From positions 2,641,589-2,705,588 of the forward strand of contig NZ_BCNW01000001.1 of the NCBI RefSeq assembly GCF_001571385.1: DNA of 64,000 nt. Direction: 5' to 3'. The stretch comes from Methanofollis ethanolicus. GTDB taxonomy: Archaea; Halobacteriota; Methanomicrobia; Methanomicrobiales; Methanofollaceae. Position numbers and translations under genes: made by a program. Below are positions 51,871-61,280 of the stretch, piece after piece (position 1 is the stretch's first letter; each line of letters opens with the position of its first letter). The notes beneath the pieces are model-generated. The model was given only the letters and a program-made list of their open reading frames with translations. It ran no database searches and had not been told where the DNA came from.

Positions 51871-52267
51871 AATTCTCATGCATCGAGTCACTGCCTCCTC
51901 CCACCCATGAAGAGAGGTGCCGATCACCCTTTTTCCTTTCATCGAGAGCGGGGGACTACACCGAAAATCAGAGATTTTCTTGTGCTCACTCCGCTCGCAG
52001 CCCCCTGACCCCGCTCAGGATTGGACCTTGAACGGATAAACCCTGCAACCTGAAGATGTCTGCCATCCACTGTCCTATCGTAATGGTGGGGGCGACCGGG
52101 AGGAGAGAGCGATAGCGACCTTGAGAAATCTCTGATTTTCGAGTGACGGCCGAAGTGAGGTCAAGAAACCGAAGGTTTCGCTGTAGTCCCCCGGAACAGG
52201 CCCTTCAGAACAGGATTTTCCCCCTCTCGCTTCAGGAAGGACTTTCGAGAGGATTTCAACAAAGATC
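51871..52267. other. Gene-free region with further inverted repeats
   Basis: The 16 bases CGAAAATCAGAGATTT near 51961 recur inverted near 52126 (AAATCTCTGATTTTCG), able to form a long stem around about 150 bases. A GAAACC-GAA-GGTTTC hairpin near 52165 and a following AGTCCCCCGG resemble the core of the neighbouring long repeat, so this is probably a diverged relative of it. No coding potential is supported. Confidence 0.5.
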
Positions 52268-52891
52268 CTATACCTTCTTTTCTGGAGCAGGGTTCATGAA
52301 CAACAGGGCCATCTCCTCCTTCGTCAGCCTCCGCAGGTAGAAGTTCCCGACAGCAGCGATGATGACCGCCCCGAAGAGGTCGAAGATCAGGTCGGTCATC
52401 GTGTCGTCGAGGCCGTGCTGGAGGGCGGTCCCGAGGAAGGTGTCGAAGAGGTACTCGTAGATCTCCCAGAAGGCACCGAGGGCCATCGTAAAGATAACGA
52501 TGAAGAAGATGATCATCGGCCGGGTGAGCTGCAGGCCCGAGTAGCGGTCGACCAGGAGGACGAGGACGAAGCCCAGGACCGAGATGGTGATCGAGGAGAC
52601 GAAGTGCGCGACCTTGTCGTAGTAGGGGGAAAAAAGGAGATAATAATCGCTGACATGGCCGGCGACATGGAGGAAAAGGGAAAGGGCGATGAGGAGGTTC
52701 ACTTCCCAGGGCATCGAGATGTCAGACCTCCTCCTGACGAGGTACGGGACGGTGGTGAGAAAAAAGGCGAATGAACCGACGAGGCCCAGGAAATAATCCC
52801 CCCTGGCAAAGCTGTACCCGACCTGGAGGAGGATGAGACCCTGTACGGCGTAGGCAAGGAGGATCCCGGAAAAATTCAGCCGGCGCCCCAT
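52268..52891 (-). CDS. YjdF/DUF2238-like membrane protein
   Basis: 207 aa with six membrane helices. Conserved polar positions in the family are visible: SPYYDKVAHFVSSITIS, LGAFWEIYEYLFDTFLG and GLDDTMTDLIFDLFGA. The family function is unknown. It lies inside the segment enclosed by the long inverted repeats, downstream of fprA on the same strand with a gap of about 100 bp. Confidence 0.75.
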   Translation of the reverse strand: MGRRLNFSGILLAYAVQGLILLQVGYSFARGDYFLGLVGSFAFFLTTVPYLVRRRSDISMPWEVNLLIALSLFLHVAGHVSDYYLLFSPYYDKVAHFVSSITISVLGFVLVLLVDRYSGLQLTRPMIIFFIVIFTMALGAFWEIYEYLFDTFLGTALQHGLDDTMTDLIFDLFGAVIIAAVGNFYLRRLTKEEMALLFMNPAPEKKV

Positions 52892-52995
52892 GGGATGATG
52901 CTCCTATGGGATGCCGGCCATATAAGACTACCCGGAAAAAGAAGGGCGGGGGGTTCCCGCCCGGAAGTTAGGCATGTGCAGTTTTTCCCCGGTAT

Positions 52996-54213
52996 TTACA
53001 CCCGTTTTACCCGCTCGGCAAGGGCAAGGCCGGCCCGGTAGCACGCCTCGCGCTCGTCGGCGTCGGGCCTGAAGTAGACCTCCATGCTCCCGTCGATCAC
53101 CTCGATCCCGGCCTTCTTCATGTCGCCGGCGATCTGATCCACCGCACCGCCGTGGCCGCCGTGCGAGCCGAAGGCAAAGCCGACCTTCTTCTCTGCCAGG
53201 CGTCCGGGCCGGAGACCGCGGAGGTACGAGAGGAACCCGGCGACTGTCGGGAGGACTTCGTCCTCCAGGGTCGGCGACCCGACAAGGAGAGCCTTCGAGT
53301 CGAGCATCTCGGCAACGATGTCTGAGCGGTGGCAGCCTTCGTACCTCCCATCCTTGAGGAGGCAGACCTTCACCTCGAGGCCGCCGTCCATCGCGCCGTC
53401 GGCAAGGGCCTTCGCCATCATGTCGGTCGAACCGTGCATGGTGTCGTAGACGATCGTCACCTTGTCTTTAGAGACGCCCTTCGACCACTCGACATAGGAG
53501 GTGACGATATCGGCGGCATAGGAGCGCCAGATGACCCCGTGGGAGGGGGCGATCATCCTGATCCCGATGCCGAGGTCGCCGACCTCGCCGAGTTTTTTCA
53601 GCACCTTCGGGGCGAGGGGGATGATCAGGTTCGCAAAGAACTTCTTCGCGTGACCGAGAGCGACGTCTTTTCCCAGTTCGTCATCGAAGCGTTCGGAGGA
53701 GGCGACATGCTGCCCGAAGGCGTCGTTCGGGAAGAGGATCTTCTCTTCGGCGAGGTAGGTGAACATCGAGTCAGGCCAGTGGAGCATCGGCGCTTCCAGG
53801 AAGACCAGGGTCTTTTTGCCGAGGTCGAGCGTCTCGCCGGTCTTCACCACCTTCAGGTTCCAGTCCTTCGTGTTGTAGTGGCGGGCAAAACCCTTCACCG
53901 CGACTTCGGTGCAGTAGATCGGGACGCCGGGGAGCATCTTTGCGATCTTCGGCAGGCCACCCGAGTGGTCCACCTCGATGTGATTTGCAATGATCACGTC
54001 AATCTTTTTCGGGTCGATGACCGAGGCCACCCGGCCGAGCACCTGGTCCTCGAAGCCAGGATAGCAGGTGTCGATGAGGGTGGTCTTCTCCTCGCCGACG
54101 ACGAGGTAGGCATTGTATGTCGTCCCGGGCAGGGTGTAGCCGTGGTAGTCGCGGAGGTTCCAGTCGATGGCGCCGACCCAGTAGACGCCCTGTGCAAGTT
54201 CTGTCGCTTTCAT
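52996..54213 (-). CDS. fprA: F420H2 oxidase, flavodiiron protein
   Basis: 405 aa. Reduces oxygen to water with reduced F420, protecting the anaerobe. The N-terminal beta-lactamase-like diiron domain has NHIEVDHSG and a later iron-ligand region APMLHWPDSMF; the C-terminal flavodoxin domain starts at VTIVYDTMHGSTDMMA and includes GSPTLEDEVLPT. AGGTGAT sits just before ATG 54213. It is divergent from msvR across an 88-bp region holding a perfect split palindrome. Confidence 0.93.
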   Translation of the reverse strand: MKATELAQGVYWVGAIDWNLRDYHGYTLPGTTYNAYLVVGEEKTTLIDTCYPGFEDQVLGRVASVIDPKKIDVIIANHIEVDHSGGLPKIAKMLPGVPIYCTEVAVKGFARHYNTKDWNLKVVKTGETLDLGKKTLVFLEAPMLHWPDSMFTYLAEEKILFPNDAFGQHVASSERFDDELGKDVALGHAKKFFANLIIPLAPKVLKKLGEVGDLGIGIRMIAPSHGVIWRSYAADIVTSYVEWSKGVSKDKVTIVYDTMHGSTDMMAKALADGAMDGGLEVKVCLLKDGRYEGCHRSDIVAEMLDSKALLVGSPTLEDEVLPTVAGFLSYLRGLRPGRLAEKKVGFAFGSHGGHGGAVDQIAGDMKKAGIEVIDGSMEVYFRPDADEREACYRAGLALAERVKRV

Positions 54214-54224
54214 CTGTTATCACC

Positions 54225-54268
54225 TTTTGTTCGTAACGCTACTAACATTCTATGGTATACGAACAAAA
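54225..54268. promoter_or_regulatory. Split palindrome between fprA and msvR (candidate MsvR operator)
   Basis: TTTTGTTCGTA (54225-54235) and TACGAACAAAA (54258-54268) form a perfect 11-bp inverted repeat with a 22-bp spacer. The TTCGTA/TACGAA halves match the boxes described for MsvR in Methanothermobacter (as I recall them), there with a shorter spacer. The left arm overlaps the leader of fprA and the right arm the TATA region (ACTATATG) of msvR, so binding could repress both genes. Confidence 0.7.
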
Positions 54269-54301
54269 ACTATATGATTCTTCCGATCTCATCTCTGAAA
54301 G

Positions 54302-55069
54302 ATGGGCACGACGGGGAGAGGGGGACAGATCGAACTCTTCGCAAGCAGGGGAGGAGTTCATGCGGTCAAAAGCCCGGTCAGGGTGGCGATCCTGGAGATG
54401 CTCGCGGACGGGGAGATGCCCTTCGACACGATCGTGGAGAGGACCGGGAGGGCGAAGTCAACGGTCTCTGTCCACCTGCGAGATATGGTGGAGGAGGGGA
54501 TCCTGGGGGAGCGACCGGATCCTGCAGATGCACGGCGGAAGATCTTCTTCATCGCCGCCGACCACCTCGGTGCGCTCTCGGCCGTGGACCGGATACCGGA
54601 GGAACTCGCACGTTATGCGGTTGAGTACAATGAGGGGGATGGCGACCCCTTCGCCTTCTACCGCCTGATGTTTCGGACCCTCAGGACGATGCTCATGCAG
54701 ACCGGCGTCAACCTCGACCCCGTCCTCTTCGAGGCAGGGAGAAAGGTCGGCGAGGCGGTGGCGCCGGCCCTCACCGACCAGAACGCAGGAGATTTTCTCG
54801 GCAAGGTCGCCTGTTTCTGGGAAGAGCACCGCCTCGGACGGGTTGAGGCAGGGCCTGCGGCGCCCTTCGAGGTCTTCGTCTATGACTGCTTCGAGTGCGC
54901 TGACCTCCCGCGGATCGGGCGACCCGCCTGCTCCTTCGACACCGGCATCCTCACTACTGTCTTCTCCGCACAGTTCGGGAGGGAGATGGAGGTCACCGAG
55001 ACGCACTGTTATGCCGCGGGCGATCCCTACTGCCGGTTCGTGATCAGGGAAGCCGGGCCCAAAAAATAA
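54302..55069 (+). CDS. msvR: Redox-sensing transcriptional regulator MsvR
   Basis: 255 aa. An N-terminal ArsR-type winged helix (VHAVKSPVRVAILEML, then GRAKSTVSVHLRDMVEEG) is joined to a C-terminal V4R domain with several Cys residues (YDCFECADLPRIG; CSFDTG; THCYAAGDPYCRF) that can sense oxidation. This architecture, and the divergent position next to F420H2 oxidase, are those of methanogen MsvR. It probably represses fprA and itself when reduced. Naming rests on both architecture and synteny. Confidence 0.88.
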   Translation: MGTTGRGGQIELFASRGGVHAVKSPVRVAILEMLADGEMPFDTIVERTGRAKSTVSVHLRDMVEEGILGERPDPADARRKIFFIAADHLGALSAVDRIPEELARYAVEYNEGDGDPFAFYRLMFRTLRTMLMQTGVNLDPVLFEAGRKVGEAVAPALTDQNAGDFLGKVACFWEEHRLGRVEAGPAAPFEVFVYDCFECADLPRIGRPACSFDTGILTTVFSAQFGREMEVTETHCYAAGDPYCRFVIREAGPKK

Positions 55070-55073
55070 CTCA

Positions 55074-55341
55074 TCGGCTTTGGAGAAATCCTCCTCCATC
55101 GGTTGATAGTGCGTGCCGATCCTCTGCCTTCCCGTTCCCATTCGCCGGGGGACTTTTGCCCCCGGACCCCCGCGCGAGGATTGGTCCCGGGAAGAAAGGG
55201 TCGGAGTCCTGGAGGAGGAGGCCATCCCTGCCCCTATCGTAATGGCAGGGGGTATGGGGGGCGGCAGCCCCCCTGGACCCGGCACGTCTGAACAGAATTT
55301 TTTCCCCTATCACGTCAGGAAGTACTTTCACGCAAGGGTTT
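55074..55341 (-). repeat. Long inverted repeat, right copy
   Basis: Reverse complement of 51608-51870 with about eight extra bases near its CCGGCGAATGG core and scattered substitutions. It begins four bases after the msvR stop. Together the two copies enclose membrane protein, fprA and msvR (about 3.2 kb) in opposite orientation, the geometry for inversion by recombination or of a composite transposition remnant. Confidence 0.85.
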
Positions 55342-55810
55342 ACCATGAAAATGATCTTGGAGAACGTCTCTCCGGGTTTGCACGAGACTCTGACTCTCAT
55401 CGAGCATCCCCTTTTCGAGATGGGAGGTCCGCATTCTGCCTTCCCGGCCCTATCGCACTGCGGGGGTCCGGGGGCAACGAGAAGACCGAAGGTCTTCGAG
55501 GTAGTCCCCCGGCGCGAGCGTGGGGGAAGGCATGTTGACCAGCAGACCACAAAAAACAATTTTCATCGCGTATGCTTGAGTCCCCCGAGACTCATGCCTG
55601 ATTCTACAGAGCCAACTCATCATACTTTTTTCGGCATTAGGGCATCAGAGGAGCATAGAACATCAAAATATCTCTACGCCCACGGAAAAAATAAAGCAGT
55701 TTCGGACGGAAAACTAGATTTTCAGGATATTCTGGTCTGCCATTCCGGGTTCGATCTTACGGACATGAACTCTCAGATCCAAAAAAGGGATCGGTCTCCC
55801 GATTGAGAGG
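55342..55810. other. Gene-free region with repeat-like hairpins
   Basis: Contains a GAAGACC-GAA-GGTCTTC hairpin near 55482-55498, flanked by GGGGGTCCGGGGGCAA and TAGTCCCCCGG, again like the core of the adjacent long repeat with a hairpin inserted. Past 55560 the DNA is AT-richer. A frame at 55345-55806 is open but has no RBS, no recognisable protein and passes through the repeat-like part, so I do not call it a gene. Confidence 0.45.
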
Positions 55811-56941
55811 TCACACACCGCCGATCCCGAGAATGATCAGGGAGAAGAGGATGAAGTCATAGGTGGCATGGGTGATAGCGCAGACGGTCGTGTTCGTCCT
55901 GACCCTGAGGTACGCAAAGACCAGGCCGGCAAGGAGGACAGAGAGAAGGCCGTCCCACGCGTACTGGTAGGCATGGAGGGCGGCGAAGACGAGGACCGAG
56001 AACGCGATACCAAAGCGCGGCTGGAGGACGCCGCGGATCGCGAGTTCTTCGCCCACGCCCGCGACGACAGCCGCAACGAGGGCGGCACAGGGCGTCAGGT
56101 ACGAGGCGAAGAGCGCCTCCGTATAATCGGCGTCGGTGACGTACCAGCCGAAATAATTCCAGACTGCCGCGATCGCATGGTCCACGACCGAGAAGACGAG
56201 GACGAGGGCTACACCGACGCCGAGGGCGAAGGCGACCGACCTGAGCGTCGGCATCACGAGACCGAGGCGGTCCATGGCCTCGGGAAGAGACCGTTTCACG
56301 AAGAGACCGACGGCGATGAAAGCCCCGAGAATGGTCCAGAAAAGACCATATGCATCAGTCTTCGCCGCATCTGCCGGGGACATCGGCGCGATAGCGAACT
56401 CGGGATTGGCTATCAGGTCGACGAGGGGCGGGTGGCCGATGACCAGGAGGGGGATGGGCGGGATGATCATGAGGGCGGTGATCATCACCAGGGCCACTGT
56501 GTGGACGAAGTTGTCAGGATCGATCGGGATATACTGCGCAAGGAAGAGACGGAACCGTCTGAAAAAACCGATCATGCTGACTGCGGCCGCAAGCAGGGAG
56601 AGGAGCAGACCCTCGAAGAGGGCGAGGACCATCTCGAAAGGCGGTTCTTCGACCTCAAGCAGGGACATCCAGGGCGCCAGGCAGAAGAACCAGGAGACAA
56701 GCGCAAGCGCCAGGACGAACATGACCGCAAGGGCCGCAACGACAGGGCGCAGGCGCGGGCGGTCGAAAGAGAGGAAAGCAAGGAGGGCGATCAGAAAGAT
56801 CGGTGCCGCCTCGGCCCCTGTCGAGAAGAAGAGGCCGATGTCGCCCTGCGGGTCGCTGGAGAGACCAACGACGAGGGCAAGCGCTCCGGCAAGGAGGGCA
56901 AGCAGGATCAAAAATGGGTGGAAGGTGGATCTGTCCATCAT
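55811..56941 (-). CDS. CPBP-family intramembrane metalloprotease
   Basis: 376 aa, about ten membrane helices. The Rce1-like active site is in the last third: EELAIRGVLQPR (Glu-Glu-x3-Arg) then AALHAYQY (His) and ITHATYDFILF (His). Such proteases process prenylated or bacteriocin-like peptides, or give immunity; the substrate here is unknown. The start may be ATG 56941 or 56938. Confidence 0.85.
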   Translation of the reverse strand: MMDRSTFHPFLILLALLAGALALVVGLSSDPQGDIGLFFSTGAEAAPIFLIALLAFLSFDRPRLRPVVAALAVMFVLALALVSWFFCLAPWMSLLEVEEPPFEMVLALFEGLLLSLLAAAVSMIGFFRRFRLFLAQYIPIDPDNFVHTVALVMITALMIIPPIPLLVIGHPPLVDLIANPEFAIAPMSPADAAKTDAYGLFWTILGAFIAVGLFVKRSLPEAMDRLGLVMPTLRSVAFALGVGVALVLVFSVVDHAIAAVWNYFGWYVTDADYTEALFASYLTPCAALVAAVVAGVGEELAIRGVLQPRFGIAFSVLVFAALHAYQYAWDGLLSVLLAGLVFAYLRVRTNTTVCAITHATYDFILFSLIILGIGGV

Positions 56942-57307
56942 GATATCAGAAGATCACTGTACGCCCGCGGATCATAAATATCCGCCTTCCACCCGATTTT
57001 TCGGCTTTGCAGAATCGCTCATGAAACGCACGCCTCAAGCATACCGGATGAAAACAGTTTCGAAGAGATCTCCGGGGCGTGGAAGGTTTCTTGATCCCTC
57101 TTTTCACGATAGAAGAACAGGTAGAGACCTCGCTCAATCGCCGCCCCCACCGATCCTCTGTCTGTGGGGGATGAAGATAGGGTCTGGAAGGCAAAGGGCC
57201 GATCATTCTGAGGCGAGATCGATCCGAGAATGAAGATTTCTACAGAGCTCCCTTTTTCAGCATTTACACAGTCGGGTCAGAAAAACAGGAGGCCGGAGAC
57301 CCCGCTC
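56942..57307. other. Gene-free stretch
   Basis: No supported gene, RNA or repeat seen. The left part should hold the promoter of the CPBP gene (reverse orientation; AT-rich near 56975-57000) and the right part the 3' flank of the endonuclease IV gene. Confidence 0.4.
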
Positions 57308-58150
57308 CTATGCGCCAGCGAATTCTCTCACCATCGCGATGTTCCCAACATCGTCCCGCCGATCGTCCACCGGGGTCTCGCAGATCAGGGGCAGACGCCG
57401 GACCGCCGGGACCGCAAAGAAGGCCCGGAAACCTTCCTCCCCGATTGCCCCGAGGCCGATGTGCTCGTGGCGGTCGAGGTGCGAACCGAGAGCGCCCTTG
57501 CAGTCGTTGCAGTGGATGACACGCAGGCGGCCGAGTCCGATCGCGTCGTCGAAGGCGTCGATGGTCGCCCCGACGACAGTCTCCTCCCGCAGGTCATAGC
57601 CCGCCGCAAAGGCATGGCAGGTATCGAAGCAGACAGCAGTCCTCTCTTCGGGGAGGGCATCCAGGATCAGCCTGATCTCCTCGAAGGTCCCGCCGAGACT
57701 GTTCTTCGTCCCCGCGGTGTTTTCGAGGAGGAGGGCTGCATCACCCCCAGCCTTGTCAAAGGCGTGCAGGACGCCGTCGATGAGCCGCCGACGCCCGCCC
57801 TCGATCCCGGTACCCAGGTGGCTGCCGAGATGCATCACAAGAAAAGGAACGCCGAGGCGGTCGCAACGACCGAGTTCGGCGGCAAGGGTCTGGACAGACT
57901 TCTGGTACACCTCCTCCTTCGGCGAGGCGAGGTTCGGGAGGTACGGCATGTGGACGACGGCCGGGCCGATCCCGGAGGCGGCGAGGCGGGAGCGGAAGGC
58001 AGCGGCCTCGCCGTCGGTGAGAGGCTTGAACATCCAGCCCCGCGGGTTCCGGGAGAAGATCTGGAATGTGGTGCACCCCCGTTCCCCGGCCCGCCCAACG
58101 ACATCGGCAAGGGACCCGGCGATGGAGACATGGCAACCGACGCGTAGCAT
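57308..58150 (-). CDS. nfo: Endonuclease IV (AP endonuclease)
   Basis: 280 aa TIM-barrel enzyme cutting 5' of abasic sites in base-excision repair. Zinc ligands are in VGCHVSIAGS, VVHMPYLPNLAS, VMHLGSHLGTG, LLLENTAGTKN, CFDTCHAFAAGYD, VIHCNDCKG, DRHEHIGLG and LICETP. ATG 58150 opens directly at MLRVGCHVS; a longer frame to 58435 runs antisense through the next gene and is rejected. The divergent ABC exporter operon begins 100 bp away. Confidence 0.93.
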   Translation of the reverse strand: MLRVGCHVSIAGSLADVVGRAGERGCTTFQIFSRNPRGWMFKPLTDGEAAAFRSRLAASGIGPAVVHMPYLPNLASPKEEVYQKSVQTLAAELGRCDRLGVPFLVMHLGSHLGTGIEGGRRRLIDGVLHAFDKAGGDAALLLENTAGTKNSLGGTFEEIRLILDALPEERTAVCFDTCHAFAAGYDLREETVVGATIDAFDDAIGLGRLRVIHCNDCKGALGSHLDRHEHIGLGAIGEEGFRAFFAVPAVRRLPLICETPVDDRRDDVGNIAMVREFAGA

Positions 58151-58249
58151 GGAGATGCGTGGGGCATCAGGAGAGATGAGGGTGACGATCCGGAGAGGCG
58201 CCGGACCGGCACATTTATTGCCGCACCGCTCAGGGATGCAAGTGTCGGT

Positions 58250-59410
58250 ATGATCTTTTTTGAGTTCGCCAGGCGAAACGTACGCCTCCACTGGCTCCGG
58301 TCCCTCCTTGCGGTGATCGGCATCGTCATCGGCGTCGCCGCCATCGCATCGATGGGCATCCTCGGCAACAGCCTGGTGCTCTCCATCTCCGACACCCTCA
58401 CCGACGTCGGCGACACCATCGTCGTCACCCCCCATACCGGCGGAGGAAACGGGCCGCCCGGCGCCTCCTCGAAAGGGATCTCAGACAGGCAGGTGACCGA
58501 GATCCAGCGCGCCGTCGGGTCGAATATCGTGGTCCCCCTGTACGTGGGCGGGGACCGGATCGTCATCGGCGGCGAAGTCGGGGCCGCATCCATCTACGGG
58601 ATGCGCCAGGAGGACGTACCCGAACTCCTCGACCTTGACGACGGCGTCTACCTGCGGGGCCAGACAACGACGATGGTCGGCGCGAAACTCGCCGAAGAGT
58701 ACGACCTCAGGGTCGGAAGCCGGATCCGGGTCGGCGACCAGGAGGAAAGGCTCAGGACGGCCGGGATAATCAGCGAAAGGGGCGTCGGTTTCGACATCAA
58801 CCCCGACTACGCCCTCGTCGTCTCAGACACCTTCTACCAGGACTTCTACGACGTGGACGAATGGGACCAGGTGATCGTCAAGGTGCGCGACCTCAACGAG
58901 ATCGACGCGGTCAAGGCCGCCATCGAGGACCAGCTCAACAGGAGAGAGCAGGTGGTGAACGTCCTCGACACGAAGGCGATCCTGGAAACCCTCATCGAGA
59001 CCTTCAACAGCATCTCGACGTTCACCACGGCCATCGGCGGCATCTCCCTCGTCGTCGCCGGGGTCTCCATCTTCAATGTGATGATGATGTCAGTGACGGA
59101 AAGGACAAAGGAGATCGGGGTGATCAGGTCCATCGGCGCCCTGCAGAAAGAGGTCCTCCTGATGTTCCTGTACGAGTCCCTCATCCTCGGCCTGACCGGG
59201 AGCGCCATCGGAGGTCTCATGAGTTTTGTCGGCGGCTACCTCGCGGTCAGCGTCATGCTTCAGGACACCTCGTACCTCTTTGTCCCTTCAAGCCTTGTCT
59301 ACGTCCTGTACGGGATGGCCTTCGGCATCGGCACAAGCATCCTCTCCGGCCTTTACCCCGCGTGGAAGGCCTCCCATGTAAACCCGATCGAGGCGTTGCG
59401 GCATGAATGA
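58250..59410 (+). CDS. ABC transporter permease, MacB/FtsX type (first of three)
   Basis: 386 aa with the MacB layout: an N-terminal membrane helix (RNVRLHWLRSLLAVIGIVIGV), a large extracellular MacB-PCD-like domain, then three C-terminal helices of an FtsX domain (TKEIGVIRSIGALQKEVLLM is the coupling loop). The ATG of the ATPase gene lies inside its last codons. Such systems export peptides, lipids or drive shape change without being channels. Confidence 0.88.
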   Translation: MIFFEFARRNVRLHWLRSLLAVIGIVIGVAAIASMGILGNSLVLSISDTLTDVGDTIVVTPHTGGGNGPPGASSKGISDRQVTEIQRAVGSNIVVPLYVGGDRIVIGGEVGAASIYGMRQEDVPELLDLDDGVYLRGQTTTMVGAKLAEEYDLRVGSRIRVGDQEERLRTAGIISERGVGFDINPDYALVVSDTFYQDFYDVDEWDQVIVKVRDLNEIDAVKAAIEDQLNRREQVVNVLDTKAILETLIETFNSISTFTTAIGGISLVVAGVSIFNVMMMSVTERTKEIGVIRSIGALQKEVLLMFLYESLILGLTGSAIGGLMSFVGGYLAVSVMLQDTSYLFVPSSLVYVLYGMAFGIGTSILSGLYPAWKASHVNPIEALRHE

Positions 59411-60080
59411 AGAAGAACCAATCATCAGATTCACGGACGTGACCAAGGTCTACCCCCTGCCGGCAGGCGACGTCGTCGCACTTGACCATGTCTCCCTCGA
59501 CGTGATGCCCGGCGAGTTCCTGGCGATCATGGGCCCCTCGGGGTCGGGGAAGTCCACCCTCCTGAACCTCATGGGCTGCCTGGACACCCCGACCGCCGGC
59601 ACCCTCTCCATCAAAGGAAAAGACATCGGCACGCTCTCCGACGACGACCTCACCCGTCTCCGGCGGGACCATATCGGCTTCATCTTCCAGCAGTTCAACC
59701 TCATCCCCCTCCTGAATGTCATCGAGAACGTGGAGTTCCCCCATATCCTGAAGGAACAGAAAGGGGGGTGCACCGAGCGCTGCCTTGAGGTCCTCGCCGC
59801 CGTCGGCCTTGAAGAGGAACTCTTTTCCCACACGCCCGCGGAACTCTCGGGCGGGCAGCAGCAGAGAGTGGCGATCGCCCGCGCCCTCATCAACGACCCC
59901 GAGATCCTCCTTGCCGACGAACCGACAGGCAACTTGGACACGAAGACCGGGACCGGGATCATGGAACTTCTGGACGATATGAACAGGCGGGGCAGGACGA
60001 TCATCATGGTCACCCACGACCAGAACGTCGCCGCGTACGCACGGCGCAGGATCACCCTCGTCGACGGCAGGATCGCATGA
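59403..60080 (+). CDS. ABC transporter ATP-binding protein, MacB/LolD type
   Basis: 225 aa. Walker A GPSGSGKST, signature LSGGQQQR, Walker B ILLADEPTGNLD and the H-loop VTHDQ are intact. It overlaps the preceding permease by eight bases and the next one by four (ATGA). It is the only ATPase for three permeases in the operon, so alternative pairs are likely. Confidence 0.92.
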   Translation: MNEEEPIIRFTDVTKVYPLPAGDVVALDHVSLDVMPGEFLAIMGPSGSGKSTLLNLMGCLDTPTAGTLSIKGKDIGTLSDDDLTRLRRDHIGFIFQQFNLIPLLNVIENVEFPHILKEQKGGCTERCLEVLAAVGLEEELFSHTPAELSGGQQQRVAIARALINDPEILLADEPTGNLDTKTGTGIMELLDDMNRRGRTIIMVTHDQNVAAYARRRITLVDGRIA

Positions 60081-61276
60081 TCTTCCTCACCTTCGCGGTG
60101 CGGAACCTGCGGCGCCACAAGGCGCGGTCCGTCCTCGCCACTCTCGGGATCGTCATCGGTGTCTTTGCGATCGCGTCCCTCGGCGTCATGGGGAACTCCA
60201 TCAACCTCCTTGCCGCCGCTCTCATCGCCGATGTCGGGGACACGATCGTCATCACGCCGCACACCGCCCTCAGCGGCGTCGGGTTCGTCGGCGACCCGAG
60301 GACTGTCGTCGCGGCCACCATCCCTGACGCCGATGTCAAGCGTATCGAGAGGGCGGCAGGGGGGAACAGGGTAATCCCCGTCCTCCAGGGAGCCAGCGAG
60401 ATCACGGTCGGGAACGAAGGAGGGTACGCCCAGGTCATCGGGCTCGCGACCGACGACATCCCCTTCCTCCTCGACCTGGAGGACGGGAACGACCTGCGCA
60501 CCGGGTCGAGGAGCGCCCTTGTCGGCACCTACCTGGCCAGGGAGTACGACCTGCGGGCCGGGAGTAGGGTCCGTCTCGGCGACGAGCAGACGATCGTCTC
60601 CGGCATCATCGCTGAAAGGGGATTTGCCTTCGACATCAACCCCGACTATGCTGTCGTCATCGTGGAGGAGAGGTTCCGGTACCTCTTCCCGGACAGGGAG
60701 GGCTACGACTATGTGGTGATCCGGGTCGCCGACCCTGCGGAGATCGACGGCGTCAAGGAGGAGGTCGACAGTCTCCTCAACAGGCGCGACGACGTCGTCG
60801 ACATCACCGACTCGCGGGAGGCCCTGCGGCAGATGACCGAGATCTATGCTGCAATGACACGGTTCCTCCTCGCGATCGGGGCGGTCTCCCTGGTCATCGC
60901 GGCAGTCTCGATCCTGAATGTGATGATCATCTCGGTCACCGAACGGACACGGGAGATCGGGGTGATGCGGAGCATCGGAGCACTCCGCCGCGAGATACTC
61001 CTGATGTTCCTGTACGAGGCCCTCATCCTCGGCATCGCCGGCAGTCTCATTGGCGGGGCCTTCAGTTTTGTCGGGGGGTATTTCATCAGCATCGCCGCCA
61101 TTCAGGTGTTCACCGCCGGCACCACCTTCGCCGAGGGGGTGACTGTCTTTGACCCGGTCTCGATCGCCTACATACTCTTTGCCATGGTCTTCGGGACGGT
61201 GACGAGCATGGCATCCGGGCTCTACCCGGCCTGGCAGGCATCGAGGATGAAGCCGATCGAGGCCATACGGGGGTGA
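60077..61276 (+). CDS. ABC transporter permease, MacB/FtsX type (second of three)
   Basis: 399 aa, same layout as the first: MIFLTFAVRNLRRHKARSVL at the start, extracellular domain with a shared FDINPDYAVVI segment, and the coupling loop TREIGVMRSIGALRREILLM. Overlaps the ATPase gene by four bases. The third permease begins four bases after its stop. Confidence 0.88.
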   Translation: MIFLTFAVRNLRRHKARSVLATLGIVIGVFAIASLGVMGNSINLLAAALIADVGDTIVITPHTALSGVGFVGDPRTVVAATIPDADVKRIERAAGGNRVIPVLQGASEITVGNEGGYAQVIGLATDDIPFLLDLEDGNDLRTGSRSALVGTYLAREYDLRAGSRVRLGDEQTIVSGIIAERGFAFDINPDYAVVIVEERFRYLFPDREGYDYVVIRVADPAEIDGVKEEVDSLLNRRDDVVDITDSREALRQMTEIYAAMTRFLLAIGAVSLVIAAVSILNVMIISVTERTREIGVMRSIGALRREILLMFLYEALILGIAGSLIGGAFSFVGGYFISIAAIQVFTAGTTFAEGVTVFDPVSIAYILFAMVFGTVTSMASGLYPAWQASRMKPIEAIRG

Positions 61277-61280
61277 ATGA

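Noticed and set aside
51665..51910. 81-codon frame in the left inverted repeat, also open in the right copy
   Set aside because: The same peptide appears only since the DNA is nearly identical; it spans GC-rich hairpins, is Pro/Ser-rich and has no RBS.
55345..55806. 153-codon frame after the right inverted repeat
   Set aside because: Runs through repeat-like hairpin DNA, lacks an RBS and resembles no protein; its later part might be a decayed gene but I cannot support it.
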